Below are positions 36,301 to 44,338 of a stretch of 64,000 bases of DNA, one piece after another; the first letter of the stretch is position 1, and each line of letters begins with the position of its first letter. Location: assembly GCA_026706635.1 (NCBI GenBank), contig JAPOYJ010000084.1, positions 1-64,000 on the forward strand. The letters are read 5' to 3'. Position numbers and translations under genes: made by a program. This DNA is from Gemmatimonadota bacterium. Lineage in GTDB: Bacteria; Gemmatimonadota; Gemmatimonadetes; Longimicrobiales; Gaopeijiaceae. The notes beneath the pieces are model-generated. The model searched no databases, was not told the origin of the DNA, and saw nothing but the letters and a program-made list of their open reading frames with translations.

Positions 36301-39300
36301 GAGTCGTCGGTGTTGACCGCGATGATGACCACGCCATCGGTCTCCGTCTCCGGCCCGCCGACGCCGTAGTCGTCCGCCCGGAGGAAGGTCACCGCCGCCA
36401 TGCCATTCTCCGCGGTGGTGCCGCCACCGAGCATGTCCTCGCCATCCTGCGCCGCCTTGAGGTTCGGATAGACCTCGTAGGCCACTCCCTCCACGCCGGT
36501 TTCCGTCGTGGTGTCGTTGTTGGCCATGACCGCACCGATGTTGAGCGTCTGCTTGAAGATTCCGTACGGGAGGTCCACCGTCTCCTCGGAGGTCCCGGTC
36601 AGCTCGACTTCCACGCCGAGCGAGTCGCCCGTAAAGGCGTAGCCGGCGTCGTAGAGGTCGCCGTCGCTGGCGGTGTCGTGCATAAGGGTGTAGGTCCCGG
36701 CCTTGAGGCCCATGAACTCGTAGGCCCCGGTCGAGTCGGCGCTCGTGCTCCAGGTGTTGCCGTAGCCGTCCTCCAGATTCAGCTTGACCATGGCCGCGAC
36801 CGCACCCTCGAAGACGGGCTCATCGTCGTCCCGCTTGCCGTTCTTGGGGTCCTCGTCCAGGTAGAGCATGCCGCTGATGGAGGCATCGTAGATGTGCGTG
36901 CCGCTGAAGTCGACGATCCTCGCCTCGGCAGAACCGAGGTCGTCGACGTCCATCTCGGTCACATCGAAGGAGTACCTGTCCTCGTCGGGGTTGGTGATCG
37001 AGACCGCGTAGTCGCCAGCGGCGAGAGTCGGGAAGTTGTACTCGCCGTTGGCGTCGGTCGTCGTGCTGTCGTCGGCATCTCCCGAGAGCACCACCGCAAC
37101 ACCCTCAAGGGCGCTGCCCTCGGCGTGCACCTGGCCGCTAATGCTGGCCCCGCGCAGCACCGAGCCGTCGAAGGAGACGTCGTCCTGCACCTGACCGACC
37201 GATACGTTGACTTCGCTCTCGGTGGTCGGGAAGTCGTACATCTCCGCGTCGGGGTTGGTGATCGAGATCGTGTAGTCGCCCTTGCGCAGACCGTCGAACA
37301 TGTATTCGCCGTCGGCGTCGGTCATCATCGTGTTGTCCTCAGGCGCATACTTGCCCTCGATCATGACCTCGACGTCCTCCATCGGATCGCCGTCCGCCGT
37401 CACCATGCCGCCGATCATCGCGGTCCGGATGATCGTGCCGACGAAGTCGACCGTCACCGTATCGTCGGTGGCGACGTAACCGCTCCAGGCCACAAACTGC
37501 TGGCCAGCCAGGGGGATCTTCGGGAAGTCGTACTCGTCGTCGTACCCCGAGATCACAACGGCGTACCAGTCGTCGAGAAGGCCGTCGAAGGTGAACTCGC
37601 CCATGCTGTCCGTGAGCTGGATGCCGCCTGGGACAGGGACGACCTCGGTCAGAGAGACCACCCTATAGAGACCCGCGACCGCGCCGGCGATCATCTCTTC
37701 CTCGGCCGTGACCGAGCCCGTGATGACCACGGTGCGGAGCGACCGGCCAGCGAAGTTCTGGATCTTGGCCGAATCGCGCACCAGCGTGATCTCCACGCTC
37801 TCCGGCGTGTACTCGTACTCCGCGGTGTCGTAGCCGCTGATCTCGAGGGTGTAGTCCCCAGCCGGGAGGCCCGGGAAGTTGTACTGGCCGTTGGAGTTCG
37901 TCTCCATCTCGGCGTCGTCCTCACCGTCGCTGCTCAGGGTGAGTGTGAGGCCGTCGGCGGCATCGCCGTCCATAGTGACGCGGCCGCTGATGCTGGCCGT
38001 CCGGAGCAGAATGCCGTTCTCGAAGGAGACCTCGACCATGTCGAGCAGCTCGACCATGATCGTCTGCGACGCCGGGTCGAATTCGTACTCGTTCTCGTCG
38101 TATCCGGAGATGGTGACGGTGTAGTCGCCAGCGTGGAGACGATCGAGCGAGTACATGCCTTCGCCGTCGGTGGTCGCCATGACCGTCTCGTCGGCCCTGC
38201 CGCCCGATACCGTCACGGTGACGTCGGCGAGCGGGTTGCCTTCGGCGGCCACGGTACCGTGGATCCCGACCGTGCGGAGCTTGATGCCCGGGAAGTCGGC
38301 CGTGGCGGTCTCCTTGAGCGCGACCATGACCATCTGCGACGCCGGGTCGAATTCGTACTCGTCTTCGTCGGGGTTGGTGACGGCAACGGTGTATTCGCCC
38401 GCGTGCAGGCGGTCGAGCGAGTACATGCCCTCCATGTCGGTGGTCGCCATGACCGTCTCGTCGGCCCTGCCGCCCGATACCGTCACGGTGACGCCTGCGA
38501 GCGCCTCGCCGTCGGTGGTCACGGTACCCATGATCCCGCCCGTGCGGAGCTTGATGCCCGGGAAGTCGACCTGGACCATCTCGTTCAGCTCGGCCATGAT
38601 CGTCTGCGACGCCGGAACGAATTCGTATTCGTCGTCGTCGGGGTTGGTGACGGTGATCGTGTACTCGCCCGCGTGGAGCTCACCGGCCGAGTACTCGCCC
38701 ATCATGTCGGTGGTCTCCATGACCGTCTCGTCCTGCCCCTCCCTACCGCCCGAAATCGTCACGGTGACGCCGGCGAGCGGCTCGCCATCAACGGTTACGG
38801 TACCCATGATCTCGACCGTGCGGAGCATGATGCCGTCGAAGCCGATGTCGGCCGTCTCGCGCAGCCCGACCGAAACCGACTTCACCGTCGGATCGAAGTC
38901 GTACAGGTCGTCGTCGAAGCCGGAGATGGTGACGGTGTAGTCGCCCGCGTGCAGGCGATCGACCGCGTAGTTGCCCGCGGGATCGGTCGTCCTGGTGTGC
39001 TCCTCGTCCCTGCCGTTCACGGTGATCGTGATGCCGGGGAGAGGCTCGCCCCCGATGCTGACGTGGCCCGAGATCGCGGCCGTGCGCAGCATGATGCCGT
39101 CGAAGTCGGCCGTGGCGGTCTCCTTGAGCGCGACCGTCACGCTGGCCGACGTCTCGTCGAAGCCGTACTCGTCCATGTCGTACCCCGAAATGCCGATCGA
39201 GTAGCTGCCCGCGTGCAGTTCGGCGAAGGTCCACTGGCCGGCCGCGTCGGTGACCATCGACAACTGCGCGCCCTCGCCGGTCAGGCTGACGGTGACGCCC

Positions 39301-40214
39301 TCTAGGCCGGTGCCCTCGATCGTTACCACGCCGCTGACTGTCGCCGTGCGGAGGTCGATTCCGTCGAAGTCCGCCTCCGCGGACTCGCCGTAGGCGACCG
39401 TAATGGTCTGCGAGGTCACCTCGAAGCCGTACTTGTCGGTGTCGTAGCCCGAAATTGCGACCGCGTAGTCGCCCTTCCGGAGCTCCGTGAAGTTGAACTG
39501 ACCGCCGCTGTTGGTCCCGACCTCGAGGTCGCGGTCCACGCCCTGCAGGCTGACCGTGACGCCCGCGAGCGCCTCGCCCTCGATGGTCACCTGGCCCATG
39601 ACGGCCGAGGCGCGCAGATAGCTCGCCTGGAAGTGGAGCTGCTCGGTCGCGCCGATCGCGACGTCGGCGACCGAGGTGGTCGCGGAGAAGCCGATGTCCT
39701 CGTCATCGAAGCCAGATATCTCGACGGTGTGGACGCCCGCGCGGAGGCCCGTGAAGCTGTAGGCCCCGGTGGCGCTCGTCACCACCTCGCCTTCGGACAT
39801 ACCCGTGAGCTTCACGGTCACTCCCTCGAGCCCGGTCCCCTCCACCGTCACCTCGCCCGTAATGGCCGAGGTGCGGATCCAGGAGCCGGTGAAGTCGACC
39901 GTCACCTTCTGGCCATCGTTCGTGATCGTCGCCGACTGGCTGGTCTTGTCGAAGCTTCCGTCCTCCGCGAAGCCGCTGATCGTGACGGTGTAGGTATTGG
40001 CTTCGACGTCCGCGAAGCTGAAGGAACCCGTGCTCGTCGTGGTGGCGGTGGCGCCGGTGTTGAGCTTCACCGTGACGCCGGCCTGCTGCTCGCCCTCGAT
40101 CACCACCTGCCCGGAGATCGTACCCAACGGCGTGGGTGCGATCTCCTCTCCGCAGGCGTTGATCAGAGGGACCGCAAGCAAAGCGGCTGCCGCCAGTAGC
40201 CTGAGTCTGTTCAT
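33339..40214 (-). CDS. Giant repeat-rich surface lipoprotein
   Basis: A 2,291-residue predicted lipoprotein. The ATG at 40214 opens a signal ending PLINACGEE (lipobox Cys21). Residues about 33-1110 hold roughly 13 tandem Ig-like, carboxypeptidase-regulatory-type repeats, each about 80-90 residues with consensus elements SGxVTIEGxxLxGVTVxL, AGDYTVTISGYDxDEYxFD and DFxGIxLRT. One further repeat resembles an SdrD-B domain (YLDEDPKNGKRDDDEP). The C-terminal half holds other beta-rich domains, including a cadherin-like beta-sandwich near 1783 (LAGLTIDGDTVIGFDPGEDG). Some repeats are nearly identical in DNA (38166-38223 equals 38436-38493, 270 bp apart), showing recent repeat expansion. Likely a long extracellular stalk or adhesin; ligand unknown. 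Confidence 0.85.
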   Translation of the reverse strand: MNRLRLLAAAALLAVPLINACGEEIAPTPLGTISGQVVIEGEQQAGVTVKLNTGATATTTSTGSFSFADVEANTYTVTISGFAEDGSFDKTSQSATITNDGQKVTVDFTGSWIRTSAITGEVTVEGTGLEGVTVKLTGMSEGEVVTSATGAYSFTGLRAGVHTVEISGFDDEDIGFSATTSVADVAIGATEQLHFQASYLRASAVMGQVTIEGEALAGVTVSLQGVDRDLEVGTNSGGQFNFTELRKGDYAVAISGYDTDKYGFEVTSQTITVAYGESAEADFDGIDLRTATVSGVVTIEGTGLEGVTVSLTGEGAQLSMVTDAAGQWTFAELHAGSYSIGISGYDMDEYGFDETSASVTVALKETATADFDGIMLRTAAISGHVSIGGEPLPGITITVNGRDEEHTRTTDPAGNYAVDRLHAGDYTVTISGFDDDLYDFDPTVKSVSVGLRETADIGFDGIMLRTVEIMGTVTVDGEPLAGVTVTISGGREGQDETVMETTDMMGEYSAGELHAGEYTITVTNPDDDEYEFVPASQTIMAELNEMVQVDFPGIKLRTGGIMGTVTTDGEALAGVTVTVSGGRADETVMATTDMEGMYSLDRLHAGEYTVAVTNPDEDEYEFDPASQMVMVALKETATADFPGIKLRTVGIHGTVAAEGNPLADVTVTVSGGRADETVMATTDGEGMYSLDRLHAGDYTVTISGYDENEYEFDPASQTIMVELLDMVEVSFENGILLRTASISGRVTMDGDAADGLTLTLSSDGEDDAEMETNSNGQYNFPGLPAGDYTLEISGYDTAEYEYTPESVEITLVRDSAKIQNFAGRSLRTVVITGSVTAEEEMIAGAVAGLYRVVSLTEVVPVPGGIQLTDSMGEFTFDGLLDDWYAVVISGYDDEYDFPKIPLAGQQFVAWSGYVATDDTVTVDFVGTIIRTAMIGGMVTADGDPMEDVEVMIEGKYAPEDNTMMTDADGEYMFDGLRKGDYTISITNPDAEMYDFPTTESEVNVSVGQVQDDVSFDGSVLRGASISGQVHAEGSALEGVAVVLSGDADDSTTTDANGEYNFPTLAAGDYAVSITNPDEDRYSFDVTEMDVDDLGSAEARIVDFSGTHIYDASISGMLYLDEDPKNGKRDDDEPVFEGAVAAMVKLNLEDGYGNTWSTSADSTGAYEFMGLKAGTYTLMHDTASDGDLYDAGYAFTGDSLGVEVELTGTSEETVDLPYGIFKQTLNIGAVMANNDTTTETGVEGVAYEVYPNLKAAQDGEDMLGGGTTAENGMAAVTFLRADDYGVGGPETETDGVVIIAVNTDDSDYHEDLTILDPSNRYEALFAFTERTTDANGAVKLINTTASFGWSVMSADMEVGGEPLAGWWTTATGGDFADAMAAGSNGSAMASESDIPVDDIPKEYTLMVPDSVILLDSDGDDSVVFQPDTTGEAWASETVSYTHTGLDLPDADMADAGTVSVNWTTQSLYLGFYREVDGVAGFTRNWIGGGDVVLDHRPASNHLHRGVDWTFRHKVGARFETFEWDHDDDGDKEGADDAGVAEWVEVNESNYWLVRFPRIPTGTLLEVNLEIGTNKSQYEEGSLGRESIDAFDLSGVTGVFNTFGANGGGHSDVWLCVGSSGDITPANGHDEGRDGCVTYGYQWENNTVDVAFWPRKYKRGEYERTTRLTDSMTVELHGIVPDVAGAKMTANVHDTLTTAKTVKSHDWDELNDGVYVLSTEKTGEYELDYFTYRYGSRGDYEDDRDLDSTYVDTLWVFYQEHDNGDYEEEYDRETVFKVSPSDATLNATLAGLTIDGDTVIGFDPGEDGDSYKMTVGWDRDSVKIVATTTDPMATATIVEADTTARKSVSSYVRLRGEKRTTPFTVTGKATGGGETETATYTVNIYRTDDRVKVTDTTRVRGVHVPLDSIEVREGFPRAVRVGTGRNARTVYMADTVELEVSLWADPTADVAIAWRDSSWTFTSTSHAPKTYTMIFGHWGTAGDADTDPGREDDNGEDEDSTWAIEATGGGDGEAGTTTLVATFVDNDEKLFLGPTEISAIGGAPAEFRTRVKTTLSTLPVQQVGEVDADVDLEIEPADGGEVAPEDVTLTSTAWRDAGIVFNVFGEVPGNDFEISVTAEGGGYDDVDYPDIDVNWIDSLGYALVVSNQEVNIVVPEDTLTDGTPMRPDTTRVFLWRRGATDGQNDLILDGSVDFDSLDLARGCPKWFSCVFGTRGTTVSLDQTTFSLDVVVAVTEPDSVAKYHYRNYEVEFIGTESDEEEENGYFIDPDADEEDGGEIEREYAIRFDVLDKAK

Positions 40215-40648
40215 CGTCTTCCGTTCCTCTTGTGGGATGGGAGGTTTTCGCTGCCCCCGGTCTTCCCAGCCGGCCTCGTGCCGGGGGGTCCGCAAGCAGT
40301 GAGAATCTATGGTGAGCGCCCCCCGGGGGGGCCGCATGCGCGACCGCCCGAGAGACGGTGCTCTGGGGTTGTCAAAGTCCAGTCCAGCGGACGGAAGCAC
40401 ACGCTGCAAGAGGTGTGCCAACTACTGGGAATGCTGCAAGTTATTGTGTAGATAGGATTTACGCGTCTAGCCAGATCGGTGTCGGCGGTCATAATGCGCC
40501 CGTCGGTCAGTTTTCGCATCCCCTTTCCGGGTAGGCGCGCCAGTGGAGCGCCCTGCGTCTCCGTAGCTCCGCCCCCCGGTGGCGAGGTCGCCCGCGGGCG
40601 GGCGGCCCCACCGCGGGGCCTACAGCCGATGAATATCGCGGACTTCCC
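40215..40648. other. Intergenic region between fbp and the giant lipoprotein
   Basis: A 434-bp gap on the minus strand, downstream of fbp and upstream of the giant gene. It contains the fbp-side hairpin at 40604-40620 and a less GC-rich stretch at about 40370-40470 that probably carries the promoter of the giant gene; I did not find a convincing promoter pair. No coding sequence or RNA gene is supported. Confidence 0.5.
40604..40620 (-). terminator. GC hairpin after fbp
   Basis: Perfect inverted repeat GGCCCC-ACCGC-GGGGCC about 30 bp after the fbp stop on the minus strand, followed by more GC-rich self-complementary sequence (GCCCGCGGGC). There is no T-run. A transcript end is plausible. Confidence 0.45.
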
Positions 40649-41671
40649 CTACGACTGCAAGTACGACTCGGCGAGGTCGACGAGGGAGGCCGAGCCGAGG
40701 AATAGCGGGGTGCGGTCGTGGAGGCCCGTCGGGACGATCGACATTATGTCGCGGCGGCCGTCGGACGCCCTTCCCCCGGCCGCCTCGAAGACGAGCGCCA
40801 GGGGGGCCGCCTCGTAGAGGACGCGGAGCTTGCCGGCCGGGGCGCGGGTCTCGGCCGGGTACATGAAGAGGCCGCCCTGCAGGAGGGTGCGGTGGGCGTC
40901 GGAGACGAGCGAGCCGATGTAGCGGGACTTGTAGCCCTCCGGCTCCTCTCCCCCGCCCTCGTCGCCGCCGCTCCGGAAGTGGTCGGTGAGGCGGCGCTGC
41001 GGCTCCGACCAGCGCGAGTAGTACGCCTCGTTCACCGAGTAGACGCTGGCGGGGGGCTCGGGGATCCGGATGTCGGGGTTGCTCAGCAGGAACTCGCCGA
41101 TCGAGGGGTCGAGGGTGAAGCCGTGCACGCCCCCCTCCACCCCGGTCGTGTAGACGAGCATCGTGGAGGAGCCGTAGATGACGTACCCGGCGGCAAGCTG
41201 GCGCGACCCGGGCTGGAGGCAGTCGGCCGCCGTCCCGGGGGTGCCGGCGGGGGTGACGCGCTGGTGGATCGAGAAGATCGTCCCGATCGAGACGTTCACA
41301 TTGATGTTCGAGGAGCCGTCGAGCGGATCGAAGAGGAGGACGTAGTTGCCGAGCTCGAAGCGCTCCGGGATCGCGATGATCTCGTCGCACTCCTCCGAGA
41401 CCATGCAGCAGAGGTGCCCTGCGTGGTCCATCGCCTTGACGATCACCTCCTGGGCGAAGGCGTCGAGCTTCTGGACCTGCTCGCCGTGCACGTTCCGCTC
41501 CCCGGTGCGCCCGAGGACGTCGATCAGCCCCGCCATGTTCACCTCGCGCGAGATGATCTTCGCCGCCAGCGCGATGTCGTAGAGGAGCGCCGAGAAGCGC
41601 CCCGATGCACCGGGGTGGTTGCGCTCCTGGTCGATGATGTGCCGGTCGATGGTGACGACTTTGCTTCGCAT
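40649..41671 (-). CDS. fbp: Fructose-1,6-bisphosphatase, class I
   Basis: A 340-residue gluconeogenic enzyme hydrolysing fructose-1,6-bisphosphate. Features: an N-terminal region with NVHGEQVQKLDAFAQE, metal-site segments VSEECDE and LLFDPLDGSSNINVNVSIG, and GGLFMYPAETRAPAGKLRVL with YEAAPLALVFEAAGG near the C-terminus. The start at 41671 fits the family length; the upstream frame is a shadow of comEC. It is separated from comEC by 31 bp. Confidence 0.95.
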   Translation of the reverse strand: MRSKVVTIDRHIIDQERNHPGASGRFSALLYDIALAAKIISREVNMAGLIDVLGRTGERNVHGEQVQKLDAFAQEVIVKAMDHAGHLCCMVSEECDEIIAIPERFELGNYVLLFDPLDGSSNINVNVSIGTIFSIHQRVTPAGTPGTAADCLQPGSRQLAAGYVIYGSSTMLVYTTGVEGGVHGFTLDPSIGEFLLSNPDIRIPEPPASVYSVNEAYYSRWSEPQRRLTDHFRSGGDEGGGEEPEGYKSRYIGSLVSDAHRTLLQGGLFMYPAETRAPAGKLRVLYEAAPLALVFEAAGGRASDGRRDIMSIVPTGLHDRTPLFLGSASLVDLAESYLQS

Positions 41672-41702
41672 GGCGGAAGGATCGCACCGCGCGGGGGGCG
41701 AA

Positions 41703-44003
41703 TCAATGGCTGCGTGAGCCGCTTGCGGAGAGGGAGCCGTCGCTGGCGATCGAGACGGTGACGGTGCCGTGGCGGTCGGTGCGGTAGACCCGGGCGCCGA
41801 CGCGCGCCAGGCGGGCCAGGACGACCGGGTGGGGGTGGCCGTAGCGATTGCGCGCCCCGACGGTGACGAGCGCCAGCTCGGGGGCGACGGCCGAGGCGAA
41901 GGTCTCGGAGGTCGAGGTGCGGCTGCCGTGGTGGCCCACCTTGAGGAGCTCGGTGCGGCCCAGCTCGGGGGCGCGGCCCAGGATCCGCTCCTCGATCGAC
42001 TCGTCCGCGTCGCCCATGAGGAGAGCCTCGAAGTCGCCGTATTCGACGAGGAGGACCACCGACCAGTCGTTCGGCGCAGCTGGCGCAGCCGACTCCGGGC
42101 CGGAGGCGGGGAGGGGGTGCAGCACCCGGAAGTCCACCCCGTCGATCGTCCACGAGTCGCCCGCCGCCACCCGCCTCCAGGGGACGCCCGCCCGGATGGC
42201 CTCGGCCGCACCCAGCATCTGGCCCTCCTGGCCGATGCTCAGACCGGGCCCGAGCACCGCACCGGTCGGGATCTCGCGCAGCACCGAGGCGAGCCCGCCC
42301 GCGTGGTCCTCGTCCGGGTGGGTGAGGACGATCGCCTCGAGACGGCGGGCGCCCTGGCTCCGCAGGTAGGGGACCACCCGGCTCGCCCCCGCATCGGAGC
42401 CGCCGAAGCCGCGCGGCCCAGCGTCGACGAGGAGCCAGCGCCCCTTGGGGGTGCGGATCGCGATGGCGTCGCCCTGGCCCACATCGATCGCCGCGATCCG
42501 GAGCGCGCCCCGCCCGGAGAGGAGGAGCGCCCCCTGCCCCGCCCAGAGCGTGGCGAGCGCCGAGATGGTGGCGAGCGCGGCCCGCAAGGCCGGGCGCACC
42601 AGCCACCGTCTCCCACCCCCGAAGAGGATCGGGAGGAGCGCCCCGGCCGAGAGGAGCGCCGCCTCGATCGGGGTGAGGTGCGCCACAGCCCCCGGCAGCT
42701 CGCCCAGCCGGGCCGCGAGGAGAACGACGAGGTGCAGGGCGCCCTCCGCCCCGGCGCCGGTGAGCGCCGCCCCGGGAAGGTGCAGCATCTCCAGCGCGAT
42801 GGTGACGATCACCCCGGGGACGGCCGCGGCCACGAGGGGGGTGAGCACGATCGAGGAGGGGAGCGAGAGGAGGGGGATCTCGCCGAAGTGGTAGGCGAGG
42901 ACCGGCGCGGTGAAGACCGATGCGCCGAGGCCTGCGGCGACGGGTGGCGCGATCCACCTGCTGCCCCGGTGGCGGGGCCAGTGCCGCATGATCCACCGCG
43001 CCATCACCAGGATCCCGGCCGTACCCGCAACCGTGAGCTGGAAGCCGGCGCCAGCGGCGACCGATGGGGTGAGGAGGGTGACGGCGAGCATCGCGAGGCC
43101 GAGCGCGCCGAGGCCGCGGGCCGGGGTCTGGCGGAGCCGTCCGGCGACGAAGGCCGTCGCCATCCAGGCGGCCCGGGTCGCCGAGGTGGGCGCTCCGATC
43201 AGCAGCACGTACCCCCAGACGCCGACCGCCACGGCGAGGGCGCGGGTGCGGGGGGGACGACCGGTCATGCTGACCAAACCGCTGAGCAGCGCGGCGACGA
43301 CGCCCACATGGAACCCCGATATCGAGAGGAGGTGGGCGCTCCCCGAGCGCGAGAAGGCCTCCCAGAGCTCCCGGTCGATCCCGCCCCGGTCGGCGAGCAC
43401 CAGGGCGGCGGCGACCCCCGCCTGCGCTCCCAGGCGGCGTTCCAGCGCCTCGTTCGCACGGGCCCTGATCGCCGAGGCGGTGCGCACCGTCCAGGGGACG
43501 CGGAGCGCCGCATCGCCCTCGGCCTCGGTGACGGAGGTTGCCGAGAGGTAGAGCGAGGTCGAGCCGTCGGGGCGGAGGTGGCGGACCCAGCGCCCCTCGA
43601 GAACCGTGATGCGGGCCTCGGGGGGAGCGCCGCCCTGGGTGTAGACGCGCACCGGTCCGCGGCACCGGTCCCCCTCGGAGTCGCGACCGCGCAGGCGCTG
43701 GAAGACCGAGGCCCTCTCGGCGCTCGACCTGGTGAAGTACCCCACCATCCGGGTCCGCTCCCCGTCGGTGACGGAGCGGGCGCACGCCTCGGAGGCGCGG
43801 TGTTCGGGCGCGCCCCAGAGGAGACCTGCGACGGCGGCGAGGAGGAGGGCGAACGCGCGGCTCCTGGGGCCGCGCAATAGCAGAATGGGAAGGGTGAAGA
43901 TCAGGAGCGGGATCAGGGTCCCCGCGAACCCCCGGGCCGTGCCGGCCGCGGCGCCAGCCGCGAAGCCGGTGGCCGTCCACAGCACGGCGGGGGCGCGATT
44001 CAC
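41703..44003 (-). CDS. comEC: ComEC/Rec2-type DNA uptake channel
   Basis: A 766-residue polytopic membrane protein. The N-terminal DUF4131-like region follows two membrane helices; the central competence domain has the hallmark HLLSISGFHVGVVAALLSG; the C-terminal third is a metallo-beta-lactamase-like domain with IDVGQGDAIAIRTPKGRW, LTHPDEDHAGG and KVGHHGSRTSTSE. ComEC carries single-stranded DNA across the inner membrane in natural transformation. Its ATG overlaps the stop of the lapA-like gene (ATGA). Other competence genes are not in the window. Confidence 0.93.
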   Translation of the reverse strand: MNRAPAVLWTATGFAAGAAAGTARGFAGTLIPLLIFTLPILLLRGPRSRAFALLLAAVAGLLWGAPEHRASEACARSVTDGERTRMVGYFTRSSAERASVFQRLRGRDSEGDRCRGPVRVYTQGGAPPEARITVLEGRWVRHLRPDGSTSLYLSATSVTEAEGDAALRVPWTVRTASAIRARANEALERRLGAQAGVAAALVLADRGGIDRELWEAFSRSGSAHLLSISGFHVGVVAALLSGLVSMTGRPPRTRALAVAVGVWGYVLLIGAPTSATRAAWMATAFVAGRLRQTPARGLGALGLAMLAVTLLTPSVAAGAGFQLTVAGTAGILVMARWIMRHWPRHRGSRWIAPPVAAGLGASVFTAPVLAYHFGEIPLLSLPSSIVLTPLVAAAVPGVIVTIALEMLHLPGAALTGAGAEGALHLVVLLAARLGELPGAVAHLTPIEAALLSAGALLPILFGGGRRWLVRPALRAALATISALATLWAGQGALLLSGRGALRIAAIDVGQGDAIAIRTPKGRWLLVDAGPRGFGGSDAGASRVVPYLRSQGARRLEAIVLTHPDEDHAGGLASVLREIPTGAVLGPGLSIGQEGQMLGAAEAIRAGVPWRRVAAGDSWTIDGVDFRVLHPLPASGPESAAPAAPNDWSVVLLVEYGDFEALLMGDADESIEERILGRAPELGRTELLKVGHHGSRTSTSETFASAVAPELALVTVGARNRYGHPHPVVLARLARVGARVYRTDRHGTVTVSIASDGSLSASGSRSH

Positions 44004-44338
44004 TCCAGCTGCATATCTCCCTGTTCGTGGGAGTTGCCGTCAGGGTCGGCGGAGTCGGGGGCGGCGTCGGCCTCGGCGTCCGCGGGCTTGGGTGGGGCCG
44101 ACTCGACGCGGCGCTCCTGGAGGAGGCGGCGCACCTTCAGGTCGGAGTTGATCCCCGCCACGAGGACGACGGCCATCCCCACCACCATCCCCCCGAAGGC
44201 GACGAAGGTGACGGGCGCCGAGTCGAGCGAGAAGAGCCCCAGGTTGATGCTGACCACCCGCCCGGCGTTCCCGATGGCGAATCCCGCGCCGATGAGAGCC
44301 ACCGCGCCGAGCGCGATCCACCCCGAGAAGCGTCTCAT
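44000..44338 (-). CDS. LapA-domain inner-membrane protein
   Basis: A 112-residue protein with two membrane helices (WIALGAVALIGAGFAIGN and VTFVAFGGMVVGMAVVLVAG) linked by a short periplasmic turn, then a basic and acidic cytosolic tail. This is the lipopolysaccharide-assembly LapA/YciS-like (DUF1049) layout. It overlaps both miaB (ATGA at 44335) and comEC (ATGA at 44000). A function in envelope assembly is inferred only from fold. Confidence 0.75.
   Translation of the reverse strand: MRRFSGWIALGAVALIGAGFAIGNAGRVVSINLGLFSLDSAPVTFVAFGGMVVGMAVVLVAGINSDLKVRRLLQERRVESAPPKPADAEADAAPDSADPDGNSHEQGDMQLE

Noticed and set aside
33339-40214. CRISPR-like array in the repeat region
   Set aside because: The repeats are long coding units of about 270 bp in one open frame with no short direct repeats and unique spacers; no CRISPR array was seen anywhere in the window.
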